Assembly: GCF_009870125.1 (NCBI RefSeq)
Contig: NC_046679.1
Location: forward strand, 2,666,001 to 2,730,000
Direction of reading: 5' to 3'
DNA length: 64,000 nucleotides
Source of the DNA: Drosophila pseudoobscura
Taxonomy: Eukaryota; Arthropoda; Insecta; Diptera; Drosophilidae
The position numbers and the translations under genes are program-made. Below, one piece after another: positions 12,034 through 24,600 of this stretch. The notes under the pieces are model-generated. The model saw only the letters and a list, made by a program, of their open reading frames with translations. It did no database searches and was not told where the DNA came from. Positions within the stretch are counted from its first letter, which is position 1. Every line of letters starts with the position of its first letter.

Positions 12034-13430
12034 CCTACTTGATTGAAGCTAATTAAACACTTTTTCGGACCCAATTTAGGCAAATTAAACGCTTATTCTT
12101 GTTTTCCTTTGGCCGCTCAACATTTTTTCAAGCGCTGCTCAGAACTAGCTTCTTCTTCCCGCCGTTCTGTTGTTGGTGGTTTCTCAGCAACCGTTTCATT
12201 TCCAGTTGACTAATCGGCTCTGCCGGCGTCGACGCTGGCACAACTGTTGCTGTTACTTTTCAATTTCGTTGTTTACATCGCTGCAAAGGCGGCTGGCAGG
12301 TGTGTGCGACAGAGACAACTGGTGCGGTGGCTTTTGTCTTTTGATCGTACGGTTTAGGCTGATGTAGAGCTGCGCTTGTCGCACACCTGTTTGACAGCCT
12401 GGCCTGAGCCGATCTTGGGCCAAACATGGCATTGCCAGCAGTGCTGAATATTTTTTGAAAATGCTGCTTCGCGCCAAACTCTGGCCAAGAGCCATATACC
12501 ATCCACAGTGTCCAATTTAATTAAGTGGCAATGTGTTAATTGTACAGACAGTCGCGTTTGGGCTTTTCGTGGTTGCAACCGACAGCTGCTGCTGGTGCTG
12601 GTTCCGCTGCCCCAATTGTGCCCCAACGAGTGCCATGCGGGCAGAGCGCCACACTCTCTCTTCCACCTCTTGCTCTCACCGATCGTCTCTCTCAATTTCA
12701 CTGCCCATTGAGTAAGCGCCGTGACTTGCGTGTTGTTTTTGTGATTTGGTTGACAGTTGTAGTTGTCTTTGTAGTTGTCTCCTATGCTAATTCAATTCAA
12801 TTAAAGAAAACATATTGTTTTTTAAGGTGAGAATCGCGTGTGTCTGGCATAATTTCACGATCCCCACATATGCTGATGGTGGTGCGTGGTACGTGCTCCG
12901 TGTCTGTTTTGTTCTTTATTTTCAATCGCATTCCAAACCATAAGCAACTGCGTATCGAAACAAAGTTGTCGACGTCATCAACGGCGCGGCGCAGCAAATA
13001 AAATTAATGTAAATTTGTGATTTGGTGTGTGTTGTGTGAAGAATGCAGTGTGCATTTAACCTCTCGCCGAGCCACCAGCTCAAAATAATAGATACAGAAG
13101 TAGTTTAGAAGTGTTTCTGCACTGCAACTGAACTTTCCCTGAGATCGGGGACAGGGCACATAGTTGGGTTTATTTTTGGCTGCCTCTCATAATTGCAGGC
13201 CGCTGCTCCGTGTCTCGTGTCGGTGCCAAAAATGAAACAGACCCCGCCGGAGGGGGAGCCGCAGAAGCTTGCGCAATTATGGGTTACAGTTTTTTTTTCC
13301 AAATCATTGCTTATTTGTGTTTCCCGTCTGTTATTATAGTTGAAAGCCCCAAAGCCCAAAATTTTTGAAGCAGAATCAGAAAGTATTTCACACAAGAACG
13401 CACACTCCGGAAAGACACGAGAATATAGCA
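12034..13430. promoter_or_regulatory. divergent Wsck/atl promoter region and atl 5' UTR exons
   Basis: This stretch separates two divergently oriented starts. A donor AAG|GTGAGA at about 12826 and an acceptor TTATTATAG at 13331-13339 bracket a probable 5' UTR intron of atl, so the coding exon's mRNA segment begins at 13340. The CT-rich tract around 12650-12700 is a plausible start region. No TATA box is evident. Small open frames here have no family features. Confidence 0.5.
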
Positions 13431-15239
13431 ATGGGCGGCTCGGCAGTGCAGGTCATCAATGCATCCGAGGAGCACACATTTGTGCTCAACGAGGATGCGC
13501 TCAGCGAGGTGCTGATGCGGGAGGAGGTCAAGGATCGCTTCGTGTGCGTGGTGTCTGTGGCGGGCGCCTTCCGCAAGGGCAAGAGCTTCCTGCTGGACTT
13601 CTTTCTGCGATACATGTACTCAAAGGTAGGTCGGGTAGTCCATTCCCTTGTGAATTCCTGTGTGTAGCCCTTTTCTTGCAGTATGTACGCCACGATGTGA
13701 CAGACTGGCTGGGAGATGAGGCGGAGCCGTTATCGGGCTTCTCGTGGCGCGGCGGCTCAGAGCGCGACACAACCGGCATCCTGATGTGGTCCGACATATT
13801 CCTGCACGACTATACCAATGGCGATAAGATCGCCATCATTCTGCTGGACACGCAGGGAGCCTTCGACAGCCAGAGCACAGTGCGAGACTGCGCCACGGTG
13901 TTCGCGCTGAGCACAATGCTGTCGTCGGTGCAGATATACAATCTCTCACAGAACATACAGGAGGACGACCTGCAGCATCTGCAGCTGTTCACCGAGTACG
14001 GCCGCCTGGCGCTGGCCGACACCGGCAAGAAGCCATTCCAGCGCCTGCAGTTCCTGGTCCGCGACTGGAGCTTCCCCTACGAGGCGGAGTACGGTGCATT
14101 GGGTGGAGACAAGATACTCAAACGCCGGCTGGAGGTGTCCGACAAGCAGCATCCGGAGCTACAGTCGCTGCGGCGCCACATCTCCTCGTGCTTCACCGAG
14201 GTGGCCTGCTTCCTGATGCCACATCCGGGCCTAAATGTGGCCACCAATCCAAAGTTTGATGGCCGACTCACTGACATCACGCCCGAGTTCAAGAACAGTC
14301 TGCGCACCCTGGTACCCATGCTGCTGGCACCGGACAATCTGGTCTACAAGGAAATCAGCGGTCAGCGGGTGCGGGCCCGCGATCTCATCCAGTACTTCCA
14401 GTCGTACATGAACATCTATAAAGGCAACGAGCTGCCGGAGCCAAAGAGCATGCTGGTGGCCACGGCCGAGGCCAATCATCTGACTGCTGTGGCCGCCGCC
14501 AAGGAGCTGTACCAGCAGCTCATGGAGGAGGTATGCGGCGGCACGCGGCCGTACTTAAGCACTGCCCACCTGGAGACGGAGCACATACGGGTCAAGGACA
14601 AGGCCCTGTTCCAGTTTGCCACCAAGCGCAAAATGGGCGGCGAGGAGTTCACCGAGAAGTTCCGCGTGCAGCTGGACGAGGATCTCGAGGAGGTGTTTGT
14701 CAACTACAAAGCGCACAACGAGAGCAAGAACATTTTCAAGGCGGCCAGGACACCGGCCGTGTACTTTGCCTGTGCCGTCATCATGTACATCCTCAGTGGT
14801 ATCTTTGGCCTCGTCGGCCTCTACACATTTGCCAATTTCTGCAATCTGGTGATGGGCGTGGCCCTGCTAACGCTTGCCCTGTGGGCGTACATCAGGTAAA
14901 AGCATTCGTAAAACCCGAAAAGAGATTTCCCATCCAACTGAGAGTCTCCTCGATCCATTACAGGTACAGCGGCGAGTTGAGCGATTTCGGTGGCAAATTG
15001 GATGAGTTTGCCACGCTCATGTGGGAGAAGGTGAGTAATAAATTCATTCTCGACTTAAATGGGACTGAAATCCATTTCACTTGCAGTTCATGCGACCAAT
15101 CTATCATGGATGCATGGAGTCGGGCATCCATCATGTGGCCACCCATGCCACCGAGCTGGCTACGGGAGGAGGCGGTGCTGCCGGCTATCGCACCCAGTCA
15201 TCGGTAAATGCCTCAAATGGCAAGGTGAAGCGCTCATGA
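13431..15239 (+). CDS. atl: atlastin, ER membrane-fusion GTPase
   Basis: Dynamin-like GTPase that fuses ER tubules; its human orthologue ATL1 is a spastic paraplegia gene. Exons are 13431-13625, 13682-14895, 14964-15030 and 15087-15239; all phases agree, giving 542 residues, the expected length for fly atlastin. The P-loop is GAFRKGKS (residues 45-52, including R48 and K51). Switch regions [10 protein letters not shown] and DTQGAFD follow, then the RDW guanine-specificity motif and the helical middle domain. The paired intramembrane hairpin is [20 protein letters not shown] and [21 protein letters not shown]. The cytosolic tail contains an amphipathic stretch ([16 protein letters not shown]) needed for fusion in the family. 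The start was chosen because [17 protein letters not shown] begins the canonical protein; the upstream in-frame extension is 5' UTR. The short last introns end the coding region cleanly. Confidence 0.96.
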
Positions 15240-16600
15240 GAATACGCCCAAGCATCGCAGCACAAAGCGCAGCATCAGGCGACCAGCAGTAACAGCAACA
15301 ACAACAATAATAATAATAATAACAACAATGTGGCATACAAATCAAGAAAAAACAGCAACAAAAGTGGAGCTGAGTTCATAGAGAGCATTTGGCGCAGATT
15401 TGGCAGCAGCAGCAGCTCCACGAGCACGAACACCCCGTCTCCCCCAACGGCCATGGCCGCCCCGCCAACGGTCGCCTCTAGCAGCAACAACAACAGTCGC
15501 AAGAAACGAAAGCCGAAGCGCAACTAAGTGTCTGTCCATTGGTGCGAAAGTCCCTTGCCGTATTCCAACGTCTTTGTATGAAAGGAAGGAATCCGAATCC
15601 GAATCCGAGACCGAATCCGAGTCCTCTCCCTGAGTTGTATAAACCGATACTTTATAAAGTAGGATGAAAGAAACACACACGTCTAGTTATTAATTGCCCC
15701 TGAAAGGAACCTGTTTTTATATTGCATTAATTGAAGTGTAGTTGGTCTATACATTACTTATAGTTAAGCGTACATAAGTGCATCATTAGTAAGTGGCTCG
15801 TATCTGTTGAGAGAAAGTGAAATTTTAAATTGTTTTTTATATATACTCGTACCATACACGATATGCGTCTATAAACGAACGGATATACGAAATCTAACGC
15901 TGTAATATAAACAAATCGCTAACGAATTTAATTTTGTTGAATTTTTTCTAATCTTGGTCTTGCCTCCGCTCCGCCCCGACTCACCTCCCACTCCCCCATC
16001 CTTGTGTCATTCGTTCGTTAAAGAATTCCATAAGCAATCTATTATTGTATGTATCAAAAAGTGCACTTTGTTGTTGGCTGGTTTGCTGCTTAGCGTCTCA
16101 TTTTGCCACCCGTTTTGTTATTAATCTTAGTATCTCCTCTTTAATAAAGAAGAAAACAAATAATTAATTAGTCCATTGCCACCCATTGAGAATTGGTCAC
16201 AAAGGCGATGCAATGCTGGTTTAGGTCTCTAGTTTATGTTGTGCAGTAAAATTAAAAGTAATTAACTCCTGGTTTTGTTTCGATTAAACATTAAATGTGT
16301 ATGTACTATATGATAACTGATAGCTCACTAGCAGTTATGGCCATCGACTAAATAAACGAAAACCAAATGCAGTTTTTCTGTGGATGTTTCCTGTTTGAGG
16401 AGAAGAGGGTTTGCCGACCATGATTTTGGTGTCTGTCCATGCAGGAATCACCATATTGCCAAGCACTGAAGACACTGCGTATTTCCCACTCTTCCTATAG
16501 TAAAACACAGTCGCAATGCTGGTATAGGGCTTTAGTTTAATTACATATTATATTAGTATGTTGTGCGTATTATGAGGGTAAAGGTCGAAACGACTGCCTC
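15240..16600 (+). other. atl 3' UTR and intergenic DNA
   Basis: The stretch follows the atl stop. It starts with CAG/CAA and AAT microsatellites (15285-15330) and a CCGAAT-type repeat near 15590-15620. AATAAA signals lie at 16143-16148 and 16351-16356, so the atl 3' UTR may reach either. The remainder includes the presumed 3' UTR of the minus-strand metallothionein. I see no coding gene; open frames at 15330-15527 are repeat-driven. Confidence 0.55.
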
Positions 16601-16868
16601 CTACTTCTTGTCCCCGTTGCCACAGCACTTGCCCTGGGCATGGGCCGCTGAGTCATCCTTCTTCTTGCAGCATCCACCTGCAGCGGGGGCATTGGCTGGA
16701 TTGCAGCCGCATGTTCCGGGCTTCTGGCACTTGCAGCTGGCACAGCACTTCTCGAGAGTGCATGTGCAGTCTGCGAAAAGGCACGAAAAGATGGCATTAG
16801 ATATCCAGGTTCCAGAAACCACAACAAATGCGACCGAACTTACTCTTTTCACAACCAACGCAAGGCAT
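16601..16868 (-). CDS. metallothionein-like cysteine-rich protein, two exons
   Basis: Exon 1 (16868-16844) encodes MPCVGCEK plus one base. A 73-base GTAAGT...CAG intron follows, and exon 2 (16770-16601) completes a 64-residue protein. It has 15 cysteines arranged as CxC, CC and CxxC, including CTCTLEKCCASCKCQK and GTCGCNP, and no aromatic residues, which is the hallmark of metallothioneins that bind Cu, Zn or Cd in the cytosol. The two-exon structure with a tiny first exon matches fly Mtn genes. It does not closely match the short MtnA or the MtnB-E sequences I remember, and it has an alanine/lysine-rich linker. It may be the atypical MtnF, or a lineage-specific copy. I found no metal-response element (TGCRCNC) within about 600 bases upstream; the first is TGCGCCC near 17574. 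A longer unspliced frame running through the intron is not the protein. Confidence 0.8.
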
Positions 16869-18608
16869 TTTTCGATTTCGTTGAAGCAACCGGCAGTACA
16901 AACGTTTTCTTACACGAAAATATTATTTTTCCTCTTTCAAATAGAAACAATTTTTTTGGGTGGTAAATTTGGGAAATATTTTACTATTTTTCTGTGATTT
17001 TTATTTTGTTCCTACACCGAAAACTGCCTAAAAAAGACTGACTTCTACACTATTTCTATTCTGTTCGTACACGTAAGTGTCTCCCGACTACTGGGGTGAC
17101 GTTTCCCAGGAATTTGGCGGCGCATGCGTTCGATCAGAGTGGCAATAGAGAACAGAGTGCTACGTCTGGACGTAGCAACAGGTTGAGGGAGGAAGGGAGC
17201 CACCCCAAGGAATTACAACCAATACAAGGCCTCTTGTCACTCTTGTCTGCCCCCAAAAAGTTGAGAGCTCGTTCTAGAGAGATCTCCACCAGCCAGTAGG
17301 CACTTTGGTGGGTCTTAGCTACCAAATCCTATGAGCAGTCTGACCCCAAAAGGTTGGCATCTCCTTCTATAGAGTGCAATCCACAGGTGATGTGTGTTCT
17401 CGGCCCCGAGGAATTAAGTGCGACTGCTTTCGATTCAATTACATATCAGTTAACTTATATTCTCTCATGATTTTAGTTTGTGATTTTAGTTTTCGTTTGT
17501 TTTCTGTTTCAACACATTACATTGTAGATTTCGATCGTATGCTGGGGGTGTACGTGGCTTATGTCTAACAATGTGCGCCCTCCCCGGGATTCGTCGGGGC
17601 GGGCCATTACTTTAAGCTTTATTTATTTATTATTATTTATATTGGTATCATTTCTTGTGTCCTGTTGTGTTTCACCTTGGGACAGCAATCGCTTACGGAC
17701 TACGTTGTATTTTATAACTTGAACTAAAAGAACTGTTCGATTTTGTTTGCGTTGTGCACAATTCACATTGGAAATCGTTGGCTAACAACACACATCCAAT
17801 ATTTTAAAATTTTTCGTTAAGTTATATATATATAGGTATCGTAATAATATCTGTTCATTTCTAACGTATCGTTTCTCGTTTACCGTGCTGGTGGGACGGG
17901 GATGGGTATGGGGATGTGGATGTGGAGGAGCAGGAGGATAAGGAGGAGCAAATGTTCTTAGCATCGTTTCATAAATGACACTTAATGGATCCTAATACAA
18001 CACATATAATAGATATTAGCGTCTCGTAAGCCGTTTCATTGATATACTCTTCTGCCACTATCGCTGTTAAAACATTCAATGCCATTTGTTAATGGTAATC
18101 TTGTAATATTTCAGCTTTGTTTTGAGTTTGATGTTCTTTTTGGCATACAAATTGTTTTCCAACCTTTTGCACTTGGCTAAGTTCTGAAAGGTAATCTGCT
18201 TGGGCTCCTTCTTGGTTGTGTGCTTGGGGAGTCTTACGAATAGTTACATTTATAGCTATATATTGAATATATGTATGTGTTTGTGGGTCTTGAATGTGTG
18301 TGAGTTAGATGCCGCTAAGCTAACCTTACAATCTAGTATCCGTAACTTTTTTAAATCTGAATTCTTTTGTCCGTCTGTTCCGTCTGTCTCTTCGTGTGTG
18401 TGTGGAGCAGATTGGAGTCCACAAGTCAAACATTAGCACCAACCTTGGGTTGCTTACATTAATCTGTATCCGTATCTAACATTGACCTTTGGCCACGAAA
18501 TTCTTACAAGTTAAGCAGCAGCCCCCCAATCCCATCATCCCCGCTTTCCCATCATCAGTCCAGGGGCTTGCCGAAAAATAAAATGCTGATCAAATCGTTG
18601 AACGACAA
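16869..18608. other. intergenic DNA and puf 3' UTR
   Basis: This lies between the metallothionein start and the puf stop, both on the minus strand. It holds an imperfect direct repeat (about 17246-17279 and 17339-17373), a lone TGCGCCC near 17574, AT-rich DNA around 17615-17650 that could supply puf polyadenylation on the minus strand, and GT-rich tracts near 17890-17930. I see no coding gene. Confidence 0.5.
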
Positions 18609-21600
18609 CTACATTTGTGTTGGACTCGCCGCCTGGGATGTGGAGGCAACAGCGGGTGTGGTGGGCGTGGCCAGGGCAGCCTCGATGACGCTGGGCAGGG
18701 AATCGGCGGCCATCGGCTGGCTGCCATTGGGCTTGCCGGCCACGGGCGAATGCGGTCGCTTTTCGGCCTCTGTCCGTCCACAGAATGACGTCTCCGTTTC
18801 CATGGACGCTTCGGGCATGGGCGGCTCTGGCGGAGTGTGCGCCCCCTTCGGTCTGGCCTTGGCCGCCGCCGCTGCCGCCGCTGCCGATGTGGAGGCCTCG
18901 GAGGCTGCCGCCTGCTCTTCGATTTGCTTCGAGTCTCGCTTCAAGATGGAGAAAATCTTTTGGATATAAGACTCCATGGTGATTAGCGTGATCAGATGCT
19001 TCTCTCGCTCCTCGTTCAGGCGATCCTGTGCGGTTTTCTTGTTGCTGGACTTCTTGTTGCGCTTGGGCGTGGGCTCGAGCTCATCCTCAAGCTCCGTTTC
19101 ATCGTCAGACGATGGGGTCGAGCCAGCTTTCCCTACGAGCTTCTCCGAAGACGTGCTCTCCATTTGCTCGTCCTCGCTGCCAGCAGGTGTCGGTGGTTTG
19201 GCAGTTTTGTCGACAACTGGGTCGCTGTTGAGGCTGTTGGTGGGCACAACCTCCATGGAGACATCTGTGGCCTTGCTGGGATCCGTAACCGAGGAGTTAT
19301 CGGTGTCAGACTGCGCCGCCTGATCTTTCTCCTTCTCCTTGTACGAGTCCCGTTTCTGCTTCTTGTTGGGAAATTCGTCTACAGATAGGAATTAAATATA
19401 GCTATAAATGAAAGAACGATGGAGGAAATAGAGGACTTTTACCCCGTTCTGCCTCTATCCTGAAGCGTTCGCTCTTATTCTGGAGCGCCCTGAGGGAGCC
19501 ACGCAACTCCTTCCGCACGGTGGCCGGCACACCCGTCGCCTCGGCAATGATCCGTATGGCAAACAGATCTCCGCACAGCTCATCGATGTCATCCTTCGAG
19601 TGCATGCCATAGTTGATCGTGTAGATCATGCGCGCCACTGGCAGCTGGGTGGCCACCCGATGGTAGTAGAGCTCCAGGAACTCGCGCACACACGTGTCCT
19701 TCAGCATGCTGCGCTCGTCCCTGAGCACATTGTGCAGGTATTCCACCAGCAGTTGGTTCTTGACCAGTAGCTCCGTGTATCTATCAGATCAGACGAACAA
19801 TTAGCAGGGATCAGGATCACTCGGGAAGGGATCGACTCACTTGTGTGTCAGGGCATTGTTGTGGATGCCCACCCAGAACTTGGGAAAGTAATTGAAATGC
19901 AGCGGCGTCGATTCGATGGCCACCAGGCAGTGCAGTTTGACCAGGGTGTCGTTGAGGGAGCCCGTGTTGACGCACATCCGCATCATCACGTCGATGAAGT
20001 CGTGATAGGGCCTGTAGAAGGCCTCCACATGGGCATCGTACTCCGCATCCAGGCCACGCGGCGTCAGCTCGGACAAAGCGATGCACATCTGGACCATGGG
20101 CCGGGGCGGCCGTGGCGAGTTCTTGGCCCCCAGCGGCCAGGGCGTGTGCTTGGCTCCACGACGTGGGAAAAACGGACCCAGGGGTCCGATGGCATTCGGT
20201 GCATTGGCCACGGACAAATGGCAGTTGATCAGAATGGGCGCCAGGATATTGGTGGCCTCCAGGCTGGTGTTCCGCACCAGTTCTTTGAGCACCTCCAGGG
20301 CCATGCGGCTGATCTCCGGCGAGTTGAATGTGTTCAGCAGCGTGGCCAGCCGCTTGACCGCATCCGGCAGGGCCTTGGCCAGGGCCGTGTGCTGGTGCTG
20401 CTGGCGCAAGAAATGCTGCTGCTGGAACTGCATGTGCTGCAGCTGCTGGAGTTGCAGATGCTGCTGCATCTGCTGCTGCAGCTGCTTCTCCTTCTGCTGC
20501 GGCGTCTGCGGGGCCTGGGTGCTCTGTGTCTGCTGCTGCTGCTTCTGCAGGAGCTGCTGTTGCTGCAGTTGCAGCTGCTGCTCCAGTTGTTGCTGCTGCT
20601 GCTGTTGCTTCTTCTGGGCGGGACTGTCCGTCCGGGTGCGCAGGGTGGCCAGCAGCAGGAGCATCTCCCCGAGCAGATCGAACAGATCCCCGGCCACATG
20701 GCAGGCCGTCGCCTCGTGATGCATGGAATGTAGCGTGTGCAGCGCCTCAAAGCACATCTCAATCCCTCCGTTGAAGATTACCACCATGCGATCATCCTCA
20801 TTGTCCACTGGGAAGAAGCCAAACCAAAGTTAAACAAGTTTCCAACGTTTTAGCGGGATAATCTTACCCAATATCTTTAGAGCACTGATCAGCGTGGACC
20901 AGGAGACCCGTGCGTCCAGGCTGCTCATGTAGGACATAATGATTGTCCGCCTGAACTGTATGACATCCAGCTTCTCCTGCTCGCCGGCGTCTGGATGCCG
21001 CGTGGCAAACAGAGCCATCAGCTTGAACAGTTCGTCCACAGCGGCCGCATACTGGGTGGGATGCGGGGTGATGTTCTTGAAGGCCCACTGCAGGTTCTGG
21101 TGCTGCGCCAGCTGGCGGGTGAGGGCACGACTCTGCTCGCAGCACAGCCGCAGCAGGCCGTAGTAGGCGGGCAGCATGGACCGGTTGTAGGTGACGATCT
21201 CGGCGTCATCATGATCGGCCCTTAAGAGAGACATTGAGAAAGTTAGAACTGAATGCGGCACAGAACATTCCCTTCTTATTCTTACAATATATAATTAAAT
21301 GCTATGTTGCGCGTTATCTCCGGACAGCTGGCCACTTGGGCGGCATTCTCAGGACAGTCCACCAGTGAATGGTGCCAGAAGGTGAGCAGCGCATGCTTGT
21401 TGTGATGGGCGGGCACACTGGGCTCCGATAGGCGCGGATGGAACAGCTCCCACAGGGAGCGCATGAACGAACCTATCTGTAAGTCCAACAGAGAGACAGA
21501 GAGAGACTTTAGGAGGAGCGGGAGATGTGGTGCTGCCAAAACTTGCCATTAGTTTTTCAGTCTTTGAAACCATACAGTAGCTGAGGAGGTTGAAGTAGGC

Positions 21601-24600
21601 GGTCAGCTTGGTGGTGCCATGGGATGCAATGTCCGCATAGACGCGCGCCGGCCTCAACAGACGCAGCAGCAGCGTGATCACCTGATGCAGCACCACCTGG
21701 GCCTCGCTATTGATGTCGCTGGAACGTACAAAGTGTAGCCTAACGCATGTTTGATTGTTGAAGGGATAGGGATGGAGGGACACACTTACCGATAGCTGTG
21801 CGGATTGAGGGCCAACAGCTTGTGCTGGGAGTGCGCCCGAAAGTTGGCGCGGAAGGGCTGCGAGGGTACCAGAGCCACCAGCAGGAAGGCGGCAGCTAGA
21901 ACATGTGTAAGGGACGGTTAGCAGGGCACCTCCATCGAGTGGATAAAGTACTGCATGCCATACCATTCCGCACGCGCGTGTTGTCGTGGGCTAGAAGGAA
22001 CTGCTCCAGCCACTGCTCAGCGGATTGGAGGATCCAGGCGTGGGCTATCTTGTTTTTGGTGGCCTGCAGGGAGAGCCAGTCGAGCACGGACTGCGGGCAG
22101 TACTCGGCGGCGTCCCACATGCGGGGCAGAATGAGTTGTGTGAAGCAGGGCAGGCCCACGGGACCGCCCTGGGTCTCTGTGAGCAGCGTGAGCAGCTTGA
22201 AGAAGGGGGCGCAGAGCTCCGTGTGCTTGGTGACCGATGCGAAGAGCATGCTGACGATCTGGGTGGCCAGGCGGTCGTCCCAGCGGCAGAGAGCATGGAT
22301 TAAATGCTTGGTCTGGTGCGGATTAATTCCATCCTTTATTTGTTGGTACAAGAATGGAAAACCCTACGAAAAATATATGCGCAAAATACATTAAAAATGT
22401 GGCATATTAAATCAAAGGCTGAATGAATTGGGTTGAATGACAGTCGTTATATACATTGATTTCAGATTTTGATTCAGTTGTGTTCAAGGCATTCTTTTCG
22501 TGCAAAATGGATTTGAATTATTTGCTTTGCAGCTTTTTGAGCATCACCTTGCCGCCGGCTATGGCGTTAAAGTCTTTTGGGGAGAGCTTCAGACGGAAAT
22601 CGGGGCCGCGGGATCTCTCCACGAGGCTGGCACAGAGCGCTATCATCTTGTCCAGCGAGGCCGGCCGCATCTTCTCCACGGAGAGCGCCTCGTCGGAGGA
22701 GTTGTCCTCGTTGTCCGAGCTGATCTCGATCTGTAATGTGCAAAACAAGACGTGCTTTTGATCAAATATTCTCCCCCTTTGTGGGCCAAATTAGTTGGCA
22801 ACTAACGCTGTCCGTCGTCTGCTTATTGCCGAGATAGAAGTCCACCAGGCTCTTGAGCACTCCGATGCGCAGGAGGAACATGGCCTCCTCGTCGCCCATG
22901 CGCGAGAACTCGCACAGCAGGCTGAAGTACTCGGACAGATGACGGAGATGCGAGCGCGCCCCGTGCTCCAGCAGCGATATCAGGGAGCCAATGAATCGCG
23001 TCACGCACGAGGCCTGGCCAATCAGCTCCTTACCTTCGTCATCTGTCTCCACGTCCAGGAACAGATCCGCATGGGATGCCCTGCAGAAGCAGACATTAGT
23101 CAGCTGCAAAGAGCACTCGCTGGACGGGACTTACCTCAGCTGCTGGATAACGTGGATGACTAGCCGCTGAAACATTTGGCGCACCATTTGATTGGGGCAC
23201 TGGATGAGCACCTGGACTGGCCAGAATGGCTCCAGGGCCATCTGGGACAGAAACCACTCGCAGGCCTCATGGCTCCCAATGAACTCCTTGGTCAGCAGCT
23301 CCACCCAGTGCACCATTGTGGGCTTCTCCAGGGGAAGAGACCACAAAAGACATTGAACTAATGACTGACTGGATCCAAAATAAAGTGTTTTTAGTACCTT
23401 CTCCTTGGCATGGATGAAGGTCTCGATGAAGAACGACACCGACAACTGGGCAGCCATGCAGGTGTAGTCGGCCTCGGAGACCAGAGTCTGCGGTATGATG
23501 CTGCACAGCTGCCACATGAAGCTGCAAAGAAAAGAAAAGAGTAGAGGCATTTGTCACTCAGTTTATGCCAGCGTTTGCCGCTGCTCTGCTCACTTGAAGT
23601 ATGTGTGGTCGAAGATGTTGCGCTCCTGCAGGAACTGGCGGTTGTCCTGCCAGATCCAGTCCTCCAGCTCTTTGTTCAGCAGAGGACGAAGAAGCTGCAG
23701 CTTGAAGGACGAAGAAGTCTTGGAGGTGGAAGGTTGCTGCTCGCTGATGCTGCTGATGCTGCTGCTGCTGTTACTTGGCTTAGAATTATCACAATTGGCT
23801 GTTAGATGCTCCCCCTCCCCATCCCCATCCTGCTGCTCCTCCTGCGGCTGCTGCTGCTCCTCCTGCGGCTGCTGCTGCTCCTTCTCCTGGTCCGTCCTGT
23901 CAGTCTGCATCTTCCCCTCCCGCCGCTCCTCCAGTTTCTCTTTTGGCTCCTCCTTTTTACTCTCGCTCTCAGCATCCTTTTCCACTTTCTCCACCTTCGG
24001 TGTCTCCTCCACTTCCACCTCCTCCTCCTCCTGGGCACTTGCTGCTCCCGCCTCTGGCTTCTCCTCCACGGCGGGACTGGGCGTGGGCGTGACCAGCAGC
24101 TCGGAATGCCGACGCTGCAGATGCTCCGGCAGCCGTCGCTCGTAGAAAAGCATGTACGCGGAGTTGGTCTTCTCAAAGCTAAAGTCCAGATACTTTTCCG
24201 TCACCGAATCGTAGGTTTTGCTCTGCAAAAAACGGGGAAACAAGCATTAGATCGGAAAAGGGCAGGCGGAGGCTCAAGGAGCACTCAGGGACTCAAGGAC
24301 TCACTGTCATCTCGCCGCCAAAACATTCGGCTGCTATTTGCGAGGGATCAAAGGGCTTGACCTCGGCGTCGTTGAAGAGGAACCACCGCTCGAGCGGATG
24401 GAAGTTGTTCTTCGTTCGCTCCTTGATGAAGCTGTAGTAGTGGCCGCCGTCGGCGGTGCCTGTGTGGACGGTGACGCCTACCAATTCGTACCTGCAAAGG
24501 ATTGGGGATACCCTATAGAATGTGCCACGGAGTCGTAAGGGTTTCGGTCTCACTCATAGCACTCCTCAATGTCCGCATCCAGCGTTGCCTCAGCCTTTTC

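Noticed and set aside
21349-21966. 205-codon frame reading through puf introns
   Set aside because: It joins real puf exon sequence (VVLHQVITLLLRLLRPARVYADIASHGTTKL) to intron translation; splice sites at 21718 and about 21553 define the true exon.
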